A stretch of 64,000 nucleotides of DNA from Pseudobutyrivibrio ruminis (lineage in GTDB: Bacteria; Bacillota; Clostridia; Lachnospirales; Lachnospiraceae). The number at the start of each line of letters is the position of its first letter. Within the stretch, counting starts at the first letter, position 1. The notes under the pieces were generated by a model that was not told the origin of the DNA, did not search any database, and saw only the letters and a list, made by a program, of their open reading frames with translations. Location: positions 1 through 64,000 of the forward strand of contig SVER01000013.1 in NCBI GenBank assembly GCA_015057315.1, read 5' to 3'. Shown here one piece after another: positions 34,333 through 42,612 of this stretch. A program made the translations under genes and the position numbers.

Positions 34333-34749
34333 ATGAGTGAAATATCGTATCTTCAGAATAGAATTTCACAACTGGAAGATGAAATACGAAAGCTGGAAAA
34401 AGAAAGAAGTAATGGTGAAGAATTAATAGAGGACGTTACAATCAAGAAAAATCGAAATCTTGAGGAGATGCAAAGGAGAAGAAATACTGTCAGAAGAATT
34501 GATGACTTGCGCAGCAGTGCGCCTTATGCTGATACAGTAATATCCAGATTATTGGATGTATATAATGATAACCGAGGTGGTGAACTGGATTCAAACGCTC
34601 AGGATATTATAAATAAGGCACACGATAGAATTAATGCAATAAATTATGAAATACAGTGCAAACGAGATGAAATTGCAAGCTGCTATGCAAGAATAGAAGC
34701 AATCCGAGCAGAGGAGGAAAGAGAAAGAAATGAGCAATCTAAAGCTTAA
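34333..34749 (+). CDS. Small coiled-coil protein, candidate type VII secretion adaptor (DUF5082-like)
   Basis: 138 residues, almost wholly helical and highly charged. Two coiled-coil runs (about residues 3-45 and 95-135) flank a short turn region (about 60-90). There is no signal peptide. The arrangement resembles YwqH/DUF5082-type proteins that precede LXG-type effectors, but the identity is not certain. GGGAG and GGGAG-like sites lie at 34315-34330. It overlaps the next gene by 20 bases. I infer an adaptor or chaperone role for the 591-residue effector at the end of the operon. Confidence 0.65.
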   Translation: MSEISYLQNRISQLEDEIRKLEKERSNGEELIEDVTIKKNRNLEEMQRRRNTVRRIDDLRSSAPYADTVISRLLDVYNDNRGGELDSNAQDIINKAHDRINAINYEIQCKRDEIASCYARIEAIRAEEERERNEQSKA

Positions 34750-35014
34750 GTTATGTGACGAGGAATTTGCAGATCAAGTAACCAATATATTAGAGATTGT
34801 AACTAAACTCACAGAGGCGTCGGATACAGTTTCTGGTATAGCTGACAGTCTAAAGGAAAATAGTCTTTCCGATATTTTGATAGATAGGGAAATTACAAAC
34901 AAAATAAATATGCTAAAGAATTTTTCTGGAGCACTTCATGAGGCTGTTGAAAATGATAAAAAAAATTTGGAAGGATTTATAGAGGAAGTAGAGTCCTATG
35001 AATCTGTCCTATAG
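34730..35014 (+). CDS. Small helical WXG100-size protein (DUF5344-like)
   Basis: 94 residues, acidic and helical, with no cysteine, signal peptide or WxG motif. Size and helical-hairpin character match the small partner proteins (WXG100-like, DUF5344 group) of type VII secreted effectors. It starts within the end of the previous gene, preceded by GAGGAGGAAAG at 34711-34721, and the next gene begins 11 bases after its stop. Taken alone the sequence would not be diagnostic; the call depends on the neighbourhood. Confidence 0.6.
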   Translation: MSNLKLKLCDEEFADQVTNILEIVTKLTEASDTVSGIADSLKENSLSDILIDREITNKINMLKNFSGALHEAVENDKKNLEGFIEEVESYESVL

Positions 35015-35025
35015 GAGGAAAGTAG

Positions 35026-35313
35026 ATGAGTGCAGAATTAGATGAATTGATGGTAAATCTCACTTCATTAAAAAGTGATATTAATAAATTAAAAAAAGTG
35101 TCACGAGACCTTAGCCATATTAGTAGTATAAATAGCAGTTTATCTTCTTCACAGGGCTCGGCAAAGGAGGCTCTTGATAAGGAACTTACAAGCATTAAAA
35201 ATGCAGGTTTGGCATATAAGGCTGCTATAGATGATTTGGTTGCTGATTTAGAAATGGCTGAACAGCGATTTAAGTCTACAGACGAAAGATTAGCTTTAAT
35301 ATATCGAAAATAG
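35026..35313 (+). CDS. Small helical protein, TIGR04197-like type VII adaptor candidate
   Basis: 95 residues forming two long helices around a serine-rich turn (HISSINSSLSSSQGS, about residues 31-45). The final YxxxD/E-type signal is not clear. It looks like the small proteins of the TIGR04197 group found ahead of LXG and related effectors. AGGAGG at 35014-35019 gives the start. It is the third of three such proteins in a row, followed 11 bases later by the lipoprotein gene. I infer that the three bind the helical part of the effector. Confidence 0.6.
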   Translation: MSAELDELMVNLTSLKSDINKLKKVSRDLSHISSINSSLSSSQGSAKEALDKELTSIKNAGLAYKAAIDDLVADLEMAEQRFKSTDERLALIYRK

Positions 35314-35324
35314 GGAGAAACATA

Positions 35325-36065
35325 ATGAAAAAAAGATTAGTATCTATGGTTTTGATTTTAGGAATGCTAATACAATTTGGAGGATGTTCAGGAATGGATT
35401 TAATAGGAAAAGAAAAATTAAACGAAAGACAGAAAAAAATCCTTGTAGAAAATGGTCTTTCAGCAGATTGGAAGGATTTAAAATACGACCAGAAGGAATC
35501 AATCACAGCAATTGAAGCGATGCTTGAATACCTTGAGGAGAAGTATGGAAAAGAATTTGAGTATCTTGGATATGATAATGGATTATCATTTGGTGATGAT
35601 GAAGACCTGATTGCGGTAGCAGTCGATGATGATCCTGTGTATGATGGAGTTTCTGTATGGCGTGATGAGGAAGATAAGACTAAATTCCATGATGATTACG
35701 CTACTGTCATGTTAAAAAAGAAATTGAGAGAAGAATCGGAGTCATTCTTGAATGAAGTATTTGACGGTGCTGATTATATGATTTATATAGATGCTCTTGA
35801 AGCAAATGATAGCGGTGACAAATTAGAATGGGGCGATGTTGAGATTCACGTTCGAGCAAGTCAGATGGAAAATGTTGATTCTAAAGAGGCATACAATAAA
35901 TTATGGGATTATTATGAAACTCAAATGGATGATTTGAGGGGTGTATTTTTGTATGTAGTAAAAGACGAAAAATTTGATGAAGAGTATCAGATAGGTTATC
36001 CAGAGTTTTTTGGCGAAGGTGATACGGTTGAAGATTATGTAAGTAAATCAGATACAGAGGAGTAA
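35325..36065 (+). CDS. Lipoprotein, candidate immunity protein of the effector
   Basis: 246 residues. Signal MKKRLVSMVLILGMLIQFGG with the lipobox Cys21, so it is anchored on the outer face of the membrane. The mature part is acidic with mixed helix and strand and is not in a family I can name. It lies just ahead of the lipase-like effector (three bases between them). Reverse-domain type VII lipases of Staphylococcus (TslA) are neutralised by a lipoprotein (TilA) encoded beside them, which is the basis of the immunity call. Bases 35427-35511 recur in broken form at 37884-37967 downstream, as expected for a family that duplicates and decays. Confidence 0.65.
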   Translation: MKKRLVSMVLILGMLIQFGGCSGMDLIGKEKLNERQKKILVENGLSADWKDLKYDQKESITAIEAMLEYLEEKYGKEFEYLGYDNGLSFGDDEDLIAVAVDDDPVYDGVSVWRDEEDKTKFHDDYATVMLKKKLREESESFLNEVFDGADYMIYIDALEANDSGDKLEWGDVEIHVRASQMENVDSKEAYNKLWDYYETQMDDLRGVFLYVVKDEKFDEEYQIGYPEFFGEGDTVEDYVSKSDTEE

Positions 36066-36068
36066 GTT

Positions 36069-37844
36069 ATGAATGATGCAGAATTAGGATTAGTTGAACA
36101 AGTTACTTATATAGATGCGGATGTAGTTTATGCAGCTTTGGGAAAAGAAAAACCAGAAAATGCATCAAAACAGATTCCATTCAAACTAAATAAAGGTGAG
36201 ACATTAGGACATGCTTTGAATAGGATTTTGGGGCCTAATGCCGTTAAAAATTTAAGGGCACAAGGTGATAAATCAATTGGAGGTTCTCTTAACAGTGGTA
36301 AAGAATGGGCTAATATCATAGAAAACATACAGAAGGATGATAATATAAAGAATCTTAAAGTTGTTGATACCGATACGCAAGGTAAAGGTGGAAAGCATAC
36401 TAACCTAGCAATAGCCTATGAAGACCCAAAACATCCGGGAAAAGCTATAATCTCCTACAAAGGAACCAGTGGGCATGATGAGTGGCATGATAATGTAAAA
36501 GGATTTAATTCCGCAGATACACCAAGGCAGAAACGTGCTGCTGAATTTGCAAAGAAAATTACAGGTAATTCTAAATACACAGATGTAACAGTTACAGGCC
36601 ACTCCAAAGGTGCTAATAAAGCGATGTATGTCACTATAGTAGATGAGAGCGGAAAGATTCATCGCTGCGTAGCATTTGATGGGCAGGGCTTCTCTAATGA
36701 ATTCCTTGAAAAATATGCTAAACAGATAGAAGCAAAGGCGGGCAACATTACTAACTATTCAATAGATAGAGATTTTGTTCATGTGCTGATGAAGCAGATT
36801 CCAGGAAGTCATCAGCCAATTTGTGCAGGATATGGAATGCAAAATGGAGCTGAGTATCATAGTCCGGTTTCTTTCTTTATTACAGATGAAAATGGTAACT
36901 TCTTATTAGATGAAAATGGCTTGCCATATTTTAATGTTACAAATAAGGAAAATCCATTAATAGGTGGAATCAGAAAATTTACACAATACGTTATGGATAA
37001 TTCTACACCTTGGGAATTGGAAACAATTGTGGATACATTGGGACCTTTTGCAGGATATTTATTGGGTGACCAGGATTTAGGAGCCGCTTTAAAGAGTATG
37101 GCATCCAATCCAATAGGCTGGATGACAATCCTTGTAAAGCTATATGAATTTAGAATAGAAAACGGTATTTCCACAATTGATATGGTCAAGTTTATTATTC
37201 AGTTTATACCAGATTTCTCAACAAAAACAGTTTTATTAATTGGAGCAGTTGCTTTAGGCTTTGTGACCTTATTACATGCTTTACATATTTTTGCGCCAGT
37301 GCTGTTCTATATTTTAGAGGGGGTTGCTGCACTTTTGGCATTAATACTTCTTGTCGCATTTGTTATTGCTTTAGTTAAGGAATTGGTGAAGCTATTGGTA
37401 GCATTTGTAAAGGAATTAATTAAAGTTGTAAAGGCAATAATTCATAAGATTGTTGAAGCTATAAAATATGCTTGGAATAAATTTGTATCCTTTGTAAAGT
37501 ATGCGGCTGGCAAAATTAGAGATTTTACAGAAGCATTCCTTGCAAAAATGTTAGAGATTTTCTGTGAATTAGCCAGTGCCGCAGTTGAAACCTTCAAAGA
37601 GATTGGTGAAACATTAATAAGCCATCCAGAGTGGTTTATGATTACTATTTGGGGAAATGTAGATGCTGCAGTAGCGATAAGTGATTCTATGGCTAACGAT
37701 AAGGATGAGTACGAATCATCCATAAGGAGTCTTTTCCAGAAGGCTAATGAGGCAGATGACAGATATGCCCAGGTTGTAAATTCAACAGCAACAAAGATTG
37801 ATGATTTAACAAGTAGCTTCAGAACTGAATTTGGAATAGCTTAA
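36069..37844 (+). CDS. Lipase-like effector with reverse (N-terminal enzyme, C-terminal helical) layout
   Basis: 591 residues. Residues 75-280 form an alpha/beta hydrolase of the Mbeg1/lipase-3-like type: ISYKGTSGHDEWHDN (128-142) corresponds to the FRGT oxyanion strand and TGHSKG (176-181) holds the nucleophile Ser179. VAFDGQGFS (201-209), Asp233 or Asp235 and His264 are acid/base candidates. Residues 385-450 are strongly hydrophobic, followed by amphipathic helices (450-525) and a helical C-terminus ending in AVVNST-type heptads (540-591). No signal peptide is present. Three small helical proteins and a lipoprotein precede it. This matches the TslA-type layout of secreted lipases exported by type VII systems. 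No secretion ATPase is in the window. Confidence 0.72.
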   Translation: MNDAELGLVEQVTYIDADVVYAALGKEKPENASKQIPFKLNKGETLGHALNRILGPNAVKNLRAQGDKSIGGSLNSGKEWANIIENIQKDDNIKNLKVVDTDTQGKGGKHTNLAIAYEDPKHPGKAIISYKGTSGHDEWHDNVKGFNSADTPRQKRAAEFAKKITGNSKYTDVTVTGHSKGANKAMYVTIVDESGKIHRCVAFDGQGFSNEFLEKYAKQIEAKAGNITNYSIDRDFVHVLMKQIPGSHQPICAGYGMQNGAEYHSPVSFFITDENGNFLLDENGLPYFNVTNKENPLIGGIRKFTQYVMDNSTPWELETIVDTLGPFAGYLLGDQDLGAALKSMASNPIGWMTILVKLYEFRIENGISTIDMVKFIIQFIPDFSTKTVLLIGAVALGFVTLLHALHIFAPVLFYILEGVAALLALILLVAFVIALVKELVKLLVAFVKELIKVVKAIIHKIVEAIKYAWNKFVSFVKYAAGKIRDFTEAFLAKMLEIFCELASAAVETFKEIGETLISHPEWFMITIWGNVDAAVAISDSMANDKDEYESSIRSLFQKANEADDRYAQVVNSTATKIDDLTSSFRTEFGIA

Positions 37845-37883
37845 TTGTAAGGATTAGAGAAACTGGCATCTATAAAAAGGGAG

Positions 37884-38027
37884 AGACAGAAAAAATCCTT
37901 GTAGAAAATGGTCTTTCAGCAGATTGGAAGGATTTAAAATACGACCAGAAGGAATCAATCACAGCAAATGGATGCGTTAGCGATGAGTGGACAAGTTGTT
38001 TGTACAGATTCGACTGTTGGAGGCGTT
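37884..38027 (+). pseudogene. Broken duplicate of the lipoprotein gene joined to another gene tail
   Basis: Bases 37884-37967 repeat bases 35427-35511 of the lipoprotein gene with only one A missing from an A-run, which shifts the frame. At 37968 the similarity stops and a different frame (MDALAMSGQVVCTDSTVGG...) runs to a stop at about 38034; it looks like the C-terminal end of some other protein. There is no start codon or ribosome-binding site at the left end. It is a recombination scar with decayed genes. Confidence 0.8.
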
Positions 38028-38057
38028 AGAAAATAATGCGGCACAGGAGATATGAAC

Positions 38058-38678
38058 ATGAAAAAACAAGCAAAAATGATTTTTTTAATAATAGTAGCAG
38101 TTTTTGTTTTAGTTATTACGAGTGTATGCGTAACTATTTATTGCAATAATCATCAAAAAACATTGTCATATGATTTAAAAGATTTCAATAGTATTGTAGG
38201 AGCGTCAGGGCAAATTACATCCAATAATGCTGAAGAATATGGAAATTGTGGAGAGAATAAATACTTTTTAAAAGATGGAATTTTTGTTATTAGAGGAGCT
38301 GGTTCGGTAGATTATGAAGAAATTCCAATCGAAGCAATTAAAAGCGATAGTGAGAATGGCTGGTTAGATATAATAGATGTAGTTGTTGTAGAAGAGGGGA
38401 TTAGTTCTTTGCAGAGAGGAACATTAAGCAATATGAATATGCAAACAGTGATTTTGCCTGATACAATAAACACAATCGAAAAGAATTTATTTTATGATTG
38501 TGCTTCATTGGAAAATCTCTATATACCTACTTCAGTATCTCATATTGAAAGCTATGCATTTCAAGGATGCGATAAATTAAATCATATTGAGTGGAATGAA
38601 AAAACATATACAAGTATATCGGATTTCTATAAAGACTTTGAGGCCAATGGTGGAACTATAGGTTGGGAAGAATTCTAA
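38058..38678 (+). CDS. Membrane-anchored BspA-type leucine-rich repeat protein
   Basis: 206 residues. One N-terminal hydrophobic segment (about residues 7-30) acts as anchor or signal. Residues 100-185 hold two to three LRR_5 (BspA/Treponema) units, as in MQTVILPDTINTIEKNLFYDCASLENLYIPTSVSHI with the next SYAFQGCDKL. AGGAG at 38045-38049 favours the ATG at 38058; another ATG at 38052 is too close. It follows the broken lipoprotein copy and may be cargo of the same island. Such proteins are often surface-exposed; the partner is unknown. Confidence 0.75.
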   Translation: MKKQAKMIFLIIVAVFVLVITSVCVTIYCNNHQKTLSYDLKDFNSIVGASGQITSNNAEEYGNCGENKYFLKDGIFVIRGAGSVDYEEIPIEAIKSDSENGWLDIIDVVVVEEGISSLQRGTLSNMNMQTVILPDTINTIEKNLFYDCASLENLYIPTSVSHIESYAFQGCDKLNHIEWNEKTYTSISDFYKDFEANGGTIGWEEF

Positions 38679-38702
38679 TAAATAAACTCTTATAATAAGA
38701 TG

Positions 38703-38800
38703 GAGGAATTTAGTAAATGGATGAACCAAATAGCTACAGAATTAGAACAGGGATAGTTAGAGCTTTATAAAAATGATGGAATCCTTTCACGTAAGAAGGA
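38703..38800 (+). pseudogene. Probable gene remnants, including a fragment similar to the GH3 gene
   Basis: From 38703 a frame reads MEEFSKWMNQIATELEQG, stops, and continues LELYKNDGILSRKKDE. The second part resembles LVLLKNDGILPLKKGE of the GH3 enzyme at 40469, and at base level 38772-38800 matches 41507-41535 at 26 of 29 positions. The stretch is too short and broken to be a gene. Confidence 0.4.
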
Positions 38801-38824
38801 CGAGCCGAAATGCTCGTCCTTCTT
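38793..38824. terminator. Right copy of the duplicated hairpin, bidirectional terminator
   Basis: 13-bp stem AAGAAGGACGAGC/GCTCGTCCTTCTT. The core 38797-38820 is the same as 34209-34232 but for one loop base. It lies between the island and a minus-strand gene. Confidence 0.85.
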
Positions 38825-38829
38825 AAATA

Positions 38830-39438
38830 TTAGTCATTTGCGGATTTCAAATATAACACAATGGTCAATATTAGCCATATTATAAAAGCTTTTCCGCTGT
38901 AACCTTTGATATGTGCTAATAAAGAATTAAGAAAATCTTGGTTAGTAGAGTTATTAAACCATTTAAAAGATGATATTAAATACAAAAAAGGTAAAAAGAA
39001 AATACTATTCTTAATAAATCGGTTAGCCCTTTTTTTAACAAAAACAAATTGAATTAATATTATTAAAATTAATACTTCTGCAATTAATTCAATGGTGGAA
39101 TTGGCTATGAAATAAGTAGACTCAATGTTTTCAACCTCAGTAGGTGCTTTTAAAGCTGAAGGAAGAACAATCAAGTACTTATATATCAACGAAACGATAA
39201 GAAAAAGTAAGCCACATATTGAAATTAATCTGTTTTTTGTGTAATCAATCAAAAATAACAAAGGAACAAATATTAAATAGCAATCAAAAACAATGAATTT
39301 CATTAACATATTTAATTGCATAGTGGGGGCAATTAAAACCCCTAAATACTTATTGTTTATTATTAGTGACAATATTATTCCGATAATAGATAATACAATG
39401 CTAATATTTTTTTTAGTGTTTGTTTGTAAATTATGCAT
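38830..39438 (-). CDS. Hypothetical integral membrane protein
   Basis: 202 residues with five or six hydrophobic segments (about residues 12-33, 40-62, 64-85, 110-130, 140-158 and 175-195) and a short positively charged N-terminus. Very AT-rich and not assigned to a family. The ATG at 39438 is preceded by GGAGG ten bases away on the minus strand, so the longer frame to 39480 is not used. It is the second reading frame on this strand after a fragment at 39464-39670. It is part of the accessory region and could be an immunity or transport protein, but nothing in the sequence says which. Confidence 0.6.
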   Translation of the reverse strand: MHNLQTNTKKNISIVLSIIGIILSLIINNKYLGVLIAPTMQLNMLMKFIVFDCYLIFVPLLFLIDYTKNRLISICGLLFLIVSLIYKYLIVLPSALKAPTEVENIESTYFIANSTIELIAEVLILIILIQFVFVKKRANRFIKNSIFFLPFLYLISSFKWFNNSTNQDFLNSLLAHIKGYSGKAFIIWLILTIVLYLKSAND

Positions 39439-39463
39439 GATTTCATAGCCTCCATAGTGGTAA

Positions 39464-39670
39464 TTATTTGACAGCGTCATTTATTATATCAGATAATTTA
39501 TCTGCGTTGGCTTGATTCAATGTATCTCCATCATATAAATAATCATATAAGCTAGAAAAAGAATCAATTGGATTTGAGGTAATATCTGTTGAAGCTATTT
39601 CATCTCCTAGATTTTCACTATTATTTATTAGTACGCGAAAAATTATATTTGATAATAAAAAATGTGTCAA
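39464..39670 (-). pseudogene. Probable C-terminal fragment of a lost gene
   Basis: A 68-codon frame with no ATG and no ribosome-binding site (its first possible start is TTG). Its residues from about 18 on (NSENLGDEIASTDITSNPID..., ending DKLSDIINDAVK) have the composition of a real acidic protein. It ends just before the ribosome-binding site of the membrane-protein gene on the same strand, as the last part of an upstream gene would. It is probably a truncated gene at the island edge. Confidence 0.35.
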
Positions 39671-39751
39671 TGTAATCTATATGTTAATTGCAGTTATAGC
39701 AAGAGAAAAAACTATAAGAATAGAAATCGAATTTAGAGGACTAAAATTTAC

Positions 39752-39798
39752 CCCACTAATATCTGCACTTTGTCAGTAGATGTTAGTGGGAATTTTTT
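39752..39798 (+). terminator. Hairpin with T-run in the leader of the xylan operon
   Basis: CCCACTAA (39752-39759) pairs with TTAGTGGG (39783-39790), with extra inner pairing ATCT/AGAT, followed by AA and eight T. No gene on this strand lies close upstream, so it could be an attenuator for the DUF624-GH3 operon. Confidence 0.6.
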
Positions 39799-39843
39799 TT
39801 AGAATTATAACATTCCAAGATTGTATCCGGAGGTAATGTTGTA

Positions 39844-40497
39844 ATGGAAATTTTTAACCCAGACAGTGAAGTAATGGAGTTTCTAGGCAAGGTGGCAGAT
39901 TACATAGTAATAAATCTGCTGTGTCTTCTTTGTTCAATTCCAATTTTTACCATAGGTGCGGCATTTACAGCTAAATATTATGTTTCAATGAAGATTGTAA
40001 GGGGCGAGGAGCCAAGTGCAACTAAGGCTTATTTTAAATCCTTTAGGGAGAATTTTAAGCAGATTACAGGTGTGTGGCTATTGTTTCTTATTGTATATGC
40101 GATACTTGCATTTGACTGGTACAACGTACTCTATGGTATGGCAATGGGAATGCCATTTATCTTAAAGGCAGCCCTTGGTGTACTTACATTTCTGGTGTGG
40201 TCTATTACATATTGTATGTTCCCATTTATGGCAAGATATGATGTTGAGTCCAGGGAATTAGTAAAAGCCTCAGCAGTGATGGCGATGCTTAATTTTCCTA
40301 GAATGGTACTTATATTTATAGTTACATTCCTTCCATATATAATATGCGCCTGGTACATTCAGTGGGGGTTACTAATCTGGATTCTTGCAACGACAGTATC
40401 ACTTTACTATATCAGTAAAGAGTTTAATAAACAGTTAGAAATGATTACTAAAAAAGGAGAAGAAGTTAATGAATCAGGAAACACTCAAGCAAGCTAA
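39844..40497 (+). CDS. DUF624 (YesL-like) membrane protein
   Basis: A 217-residue membrane protein with about five hydrophobic segments (about 20-45, 78-98, 105-128, 150-168 and 173-192). The DUF624/YesL family is found next to YesM/YesN two-component systems and carbohydrate ABC importers; its role is not established. GGAGG at 39830-39834 precedes the ATG. The GH3 gene starts 29 bases before its stop in another frame, so the two are tightly coupled. It is the first gene of the xylo-oligosaccharide locus. Confidence 0.82.
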   Translation: MEIFNPDSEVMEFLGKVADYIVINLLCLLCSIPIFTIGAAFTAKYYVSMKIVRGEEPSATKAYFKSFRENFKQITGVWLLFLIVYAILAFDWYNVLYGMAMGMPFILKAALGVLTFLVWSITYCMFPFMARYDVESRELVKASAVMAMLNFPRMVLIFIVTFLPYIICAWYIQWGLLIWILATTVSLYYISKEFNKQLEMITKKGEEVNESGNTQAS

Positions 40498-42610
40498 GGA
40501 GCTTGTTTCAAAGATGACAATTGAGGAAAAATGCTCCCAAATGTTACATCACGCCGAGGCAATTGACAGACTGGGAATTCCAAAATATTGCTGGTGGAAC
40601 GAGGCTCTTCACGGCGTTGCCAGAGCTGGAGATTCCACAATGTTTCCACAGGCAATTGGCCTTGGTGCTACATTTGATGAGGATTTAGTTAGACGTGCGG
40701 CAGATGTTATATCTACAGAAGGCCGTGCAAAATATAATGAATTTACAAAGCATGGTGACAGAGATATCTACAAGGGACTTACATACTGGGCTCCTAACGT
40801 AAATATTTTCCGTGATCCTAGATGGGGACGTGGCCATGAGACATACGGTGAGGACCCATATCTTACAGGTCAGCTTGGTATGGCTTTTGTAGAAGGCTTG
40901 CAGGGTGAGGACCTAGACCATCCAAAGGCAGCGGCCTGCGCAAAGCATTTTGCAGTTCACTCTGGTCCAGAGGCAGACAGACATCATTTTGATGCAAGAG
41001 TTTCTGACCAGGATTTATATGACACATATCTATATGCTTTCAAGCGTCTTGTAAAGGATGCAAAGGTAGAGGCTGTCATGGGCGCTTACAACAGAGTAAA
41101 CGGGGAACCAGCCTGCGGAAGCAAGAGATTATTAAAGGATATTTTACGTGGCGATTGGGGCTTTGAAGGCCATGTAGTTTCAGATTGCTGGGCAATCAGA
41201 GATTTCCACGAAAATCACAAGGTAACAGGTTGTGAAGTGGAATCAGCAGCACTTGCTGTTAATAACGGCTGCGATTTGAACTGCGGATGTGTATATGAGA
41301 AGCTTCTTTACGCATACAAGGCAGGACTTGTTACAGAAGAAACTATTGATGAATCAGTAACAAGACTTATGGAAATCAGACTTCGTCTTGGCACACTTGA
41401 GGGTCAGACAACAAAGTATGATGAAATCCCATACGAGGTGGTAGAGTGCAAGGAACACGTTGATTTAGCACTTGCAGCAGCAAGAAAGAGCCTTGTGCTT
41501 CTTAAGAATGATGGAATCCTTCCACTTAAGAAGGGTGAGCATAAGACTATTGGTGTTATCGGACCAAACGCTAACTCACGTGCAGCATTAGTTGGAAACT
41601 ACGAGGGAATGTCTTCAGAATACATTACAGTTCTTGAAGGAATTCAAAGATATGTTGGGGATGATGTTAGAATCTTCCATTCTGACGGAACTCCACTTTG
41701 GAAGGACAGAACCCACGTACTTTCAGAGGCTAGAGATACATTTGCTGAGGCCATGGCAGTTGCAGAGCATTCTGATTTAGTAGTTATGTGCTTAGGTCTT
41801 GATGCAACAATCGAAGGCGAGGAAGGCGATGCTGGAAACGAATTTGGTAGTGGTGATAAGAAGGGACTTAAGCTTCCAGGCCTGCAGCAGGAACTTTTAG
41901 AGAAGATTACAGCAATCGGAAAGCCAGTTGTACTTTTAATTCTTGCAGGTTCAGCACTTGATTTGTCTTGGGCACAGGATAACGTAAATGCGATAATGCA
42001 TTGCTGGTATCCAGGAGCCAGAGGCGGAAAGGCTATCGCACAGGTATTATTTGGCGAAGAAAGCCCAAGCGGTAAATTACCACTTACTTTCTATGCATCA
42101 GATAAAGATTTACCAGCCTTTGAAGATTATTCAATGGAAGGAAGAACCTACAGATATTTCAGGGGCACACCACTTTATCCATTTGGATACGGCTTAAGCT
42201 ACTCAAAGGTAAAATACGAAAATGCAGCAGTAGACAAGGCTAAGGGCAACATCGGCGATACATTTAAGCTTACTTGTGATATCACAAACGCTGGTGATAT
42301 GAGCCAGATTGAAACTGTGCAGGTATATGTAAAGGATGTTGAGGCCAGCACAAGAGTACCAATCCGTTCTCTTAGAAAGATTAAGAATGTAGAGCTTGCA
42401 GCAGGCGAGACAAAGAAGGTTGAAATAGAGCTTTCAGCCCGTGATTTTGCAATCATCGATGAAAAGGGAAGATGCATTGTGGAACCAGGACACTTTACTG
42501 TATCAATCGGCGGTGCACAGCCAGACGCTCGCACTGAGGAATTAACAGGCACTAAGGTTGCCCAGTTTGATATAGAACTTGAAGGAAACGTAACTGAAGT
42601 AGAGTATTAA
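40469..42610 (+). CDS. Glycoside hydrolase family 3, probable cytoplasmic beta-xylosidase
   Basis: 713 residues. The (beta/alpha)8 domain (1-300) has the GH3 substrate loops KYCWWNEALHGVARAG and KHFAVHSGPEADRHHFDA; the nucleophile is Asp239 in VVSDCWAI. The alpha/beta sandwich domain (about 330-560) and a fibronectin-III-like C-terminal domain (about 580-705, VTNAGDMSQIETVQVYV) follow. The W-W-N-E-A-L-H-G-V motif is typical of xylan 1,4-beta-xylosidases rather than plain beta-glucosidases. No signal peptide, so it should act on imported xylo-oligosaccharides. The neighbours GH43, GH8 and the esterase support this; beta-glucosidase or arabinofuranosidase side activity is possible. RBS AAAGGAGAAG at 40453-40462. 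Confidence 0.9.
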   Translation: MNQETLKQAKELVSKMTIEEKCSQMLHHAEAIDRLGIPKYCWWNEALHGVARAGDSTMFPQAIGLGATFDEDLVRRAADVISTEGRAKYNEFTKHGDRDIYKGLTYWAPNVNIFRDPRWGRGHETYGEDPYLTGQLGMAFVEGLQGEDLDHPKAAACAKHFAVHSGPEADRHHFDARVSDQDLYDTYLYAFKRLVKDAKVEAVMGAYNRVNGEPACGSKRLLKDILRGDWGFEGHVVSDCWAIRDFHENHKVTGCEVESAALAVNNGCDLNCGCVYEKLLYAYKAGLVTEETIDESVTRLMEIRLRLGTLEGQTTKYDEIPYEVVECKEHVDLALAAARKSLVLLKNDGILPLKKGEHKTIGVIGPNANSRAALVGNYEGMSSEYITVLEGIQRYVGDDVRIFHSDGTPLWKDRTHVLSEARDTFAEAMAVAEHSDLVVMCLGLDATIEGEEGDAGNEFGSGDKKGLKLPGLQQELLEKITAIGKPVVLLILAGSALDLSWAQDNVNAIMHCWYPGARGGKAIAQVLFGEESPSGKLPLTFYASDKDLPAFEDYSMEGRTYRYFRGTPLYPFGYGLSYSKVKYENAAVDKAKGNIGDTFKLTCDITNAGDMSQIETVQVYVKDVEASTRVPIRSLRKIKNVELAAGETKKVEIELSARDFAIIDEKGRCIVEPGHFTVSIGGAQPDARTEELTGTKVAQFDIELEGNVTEVEY

Positions 42611-42612
42611 TA

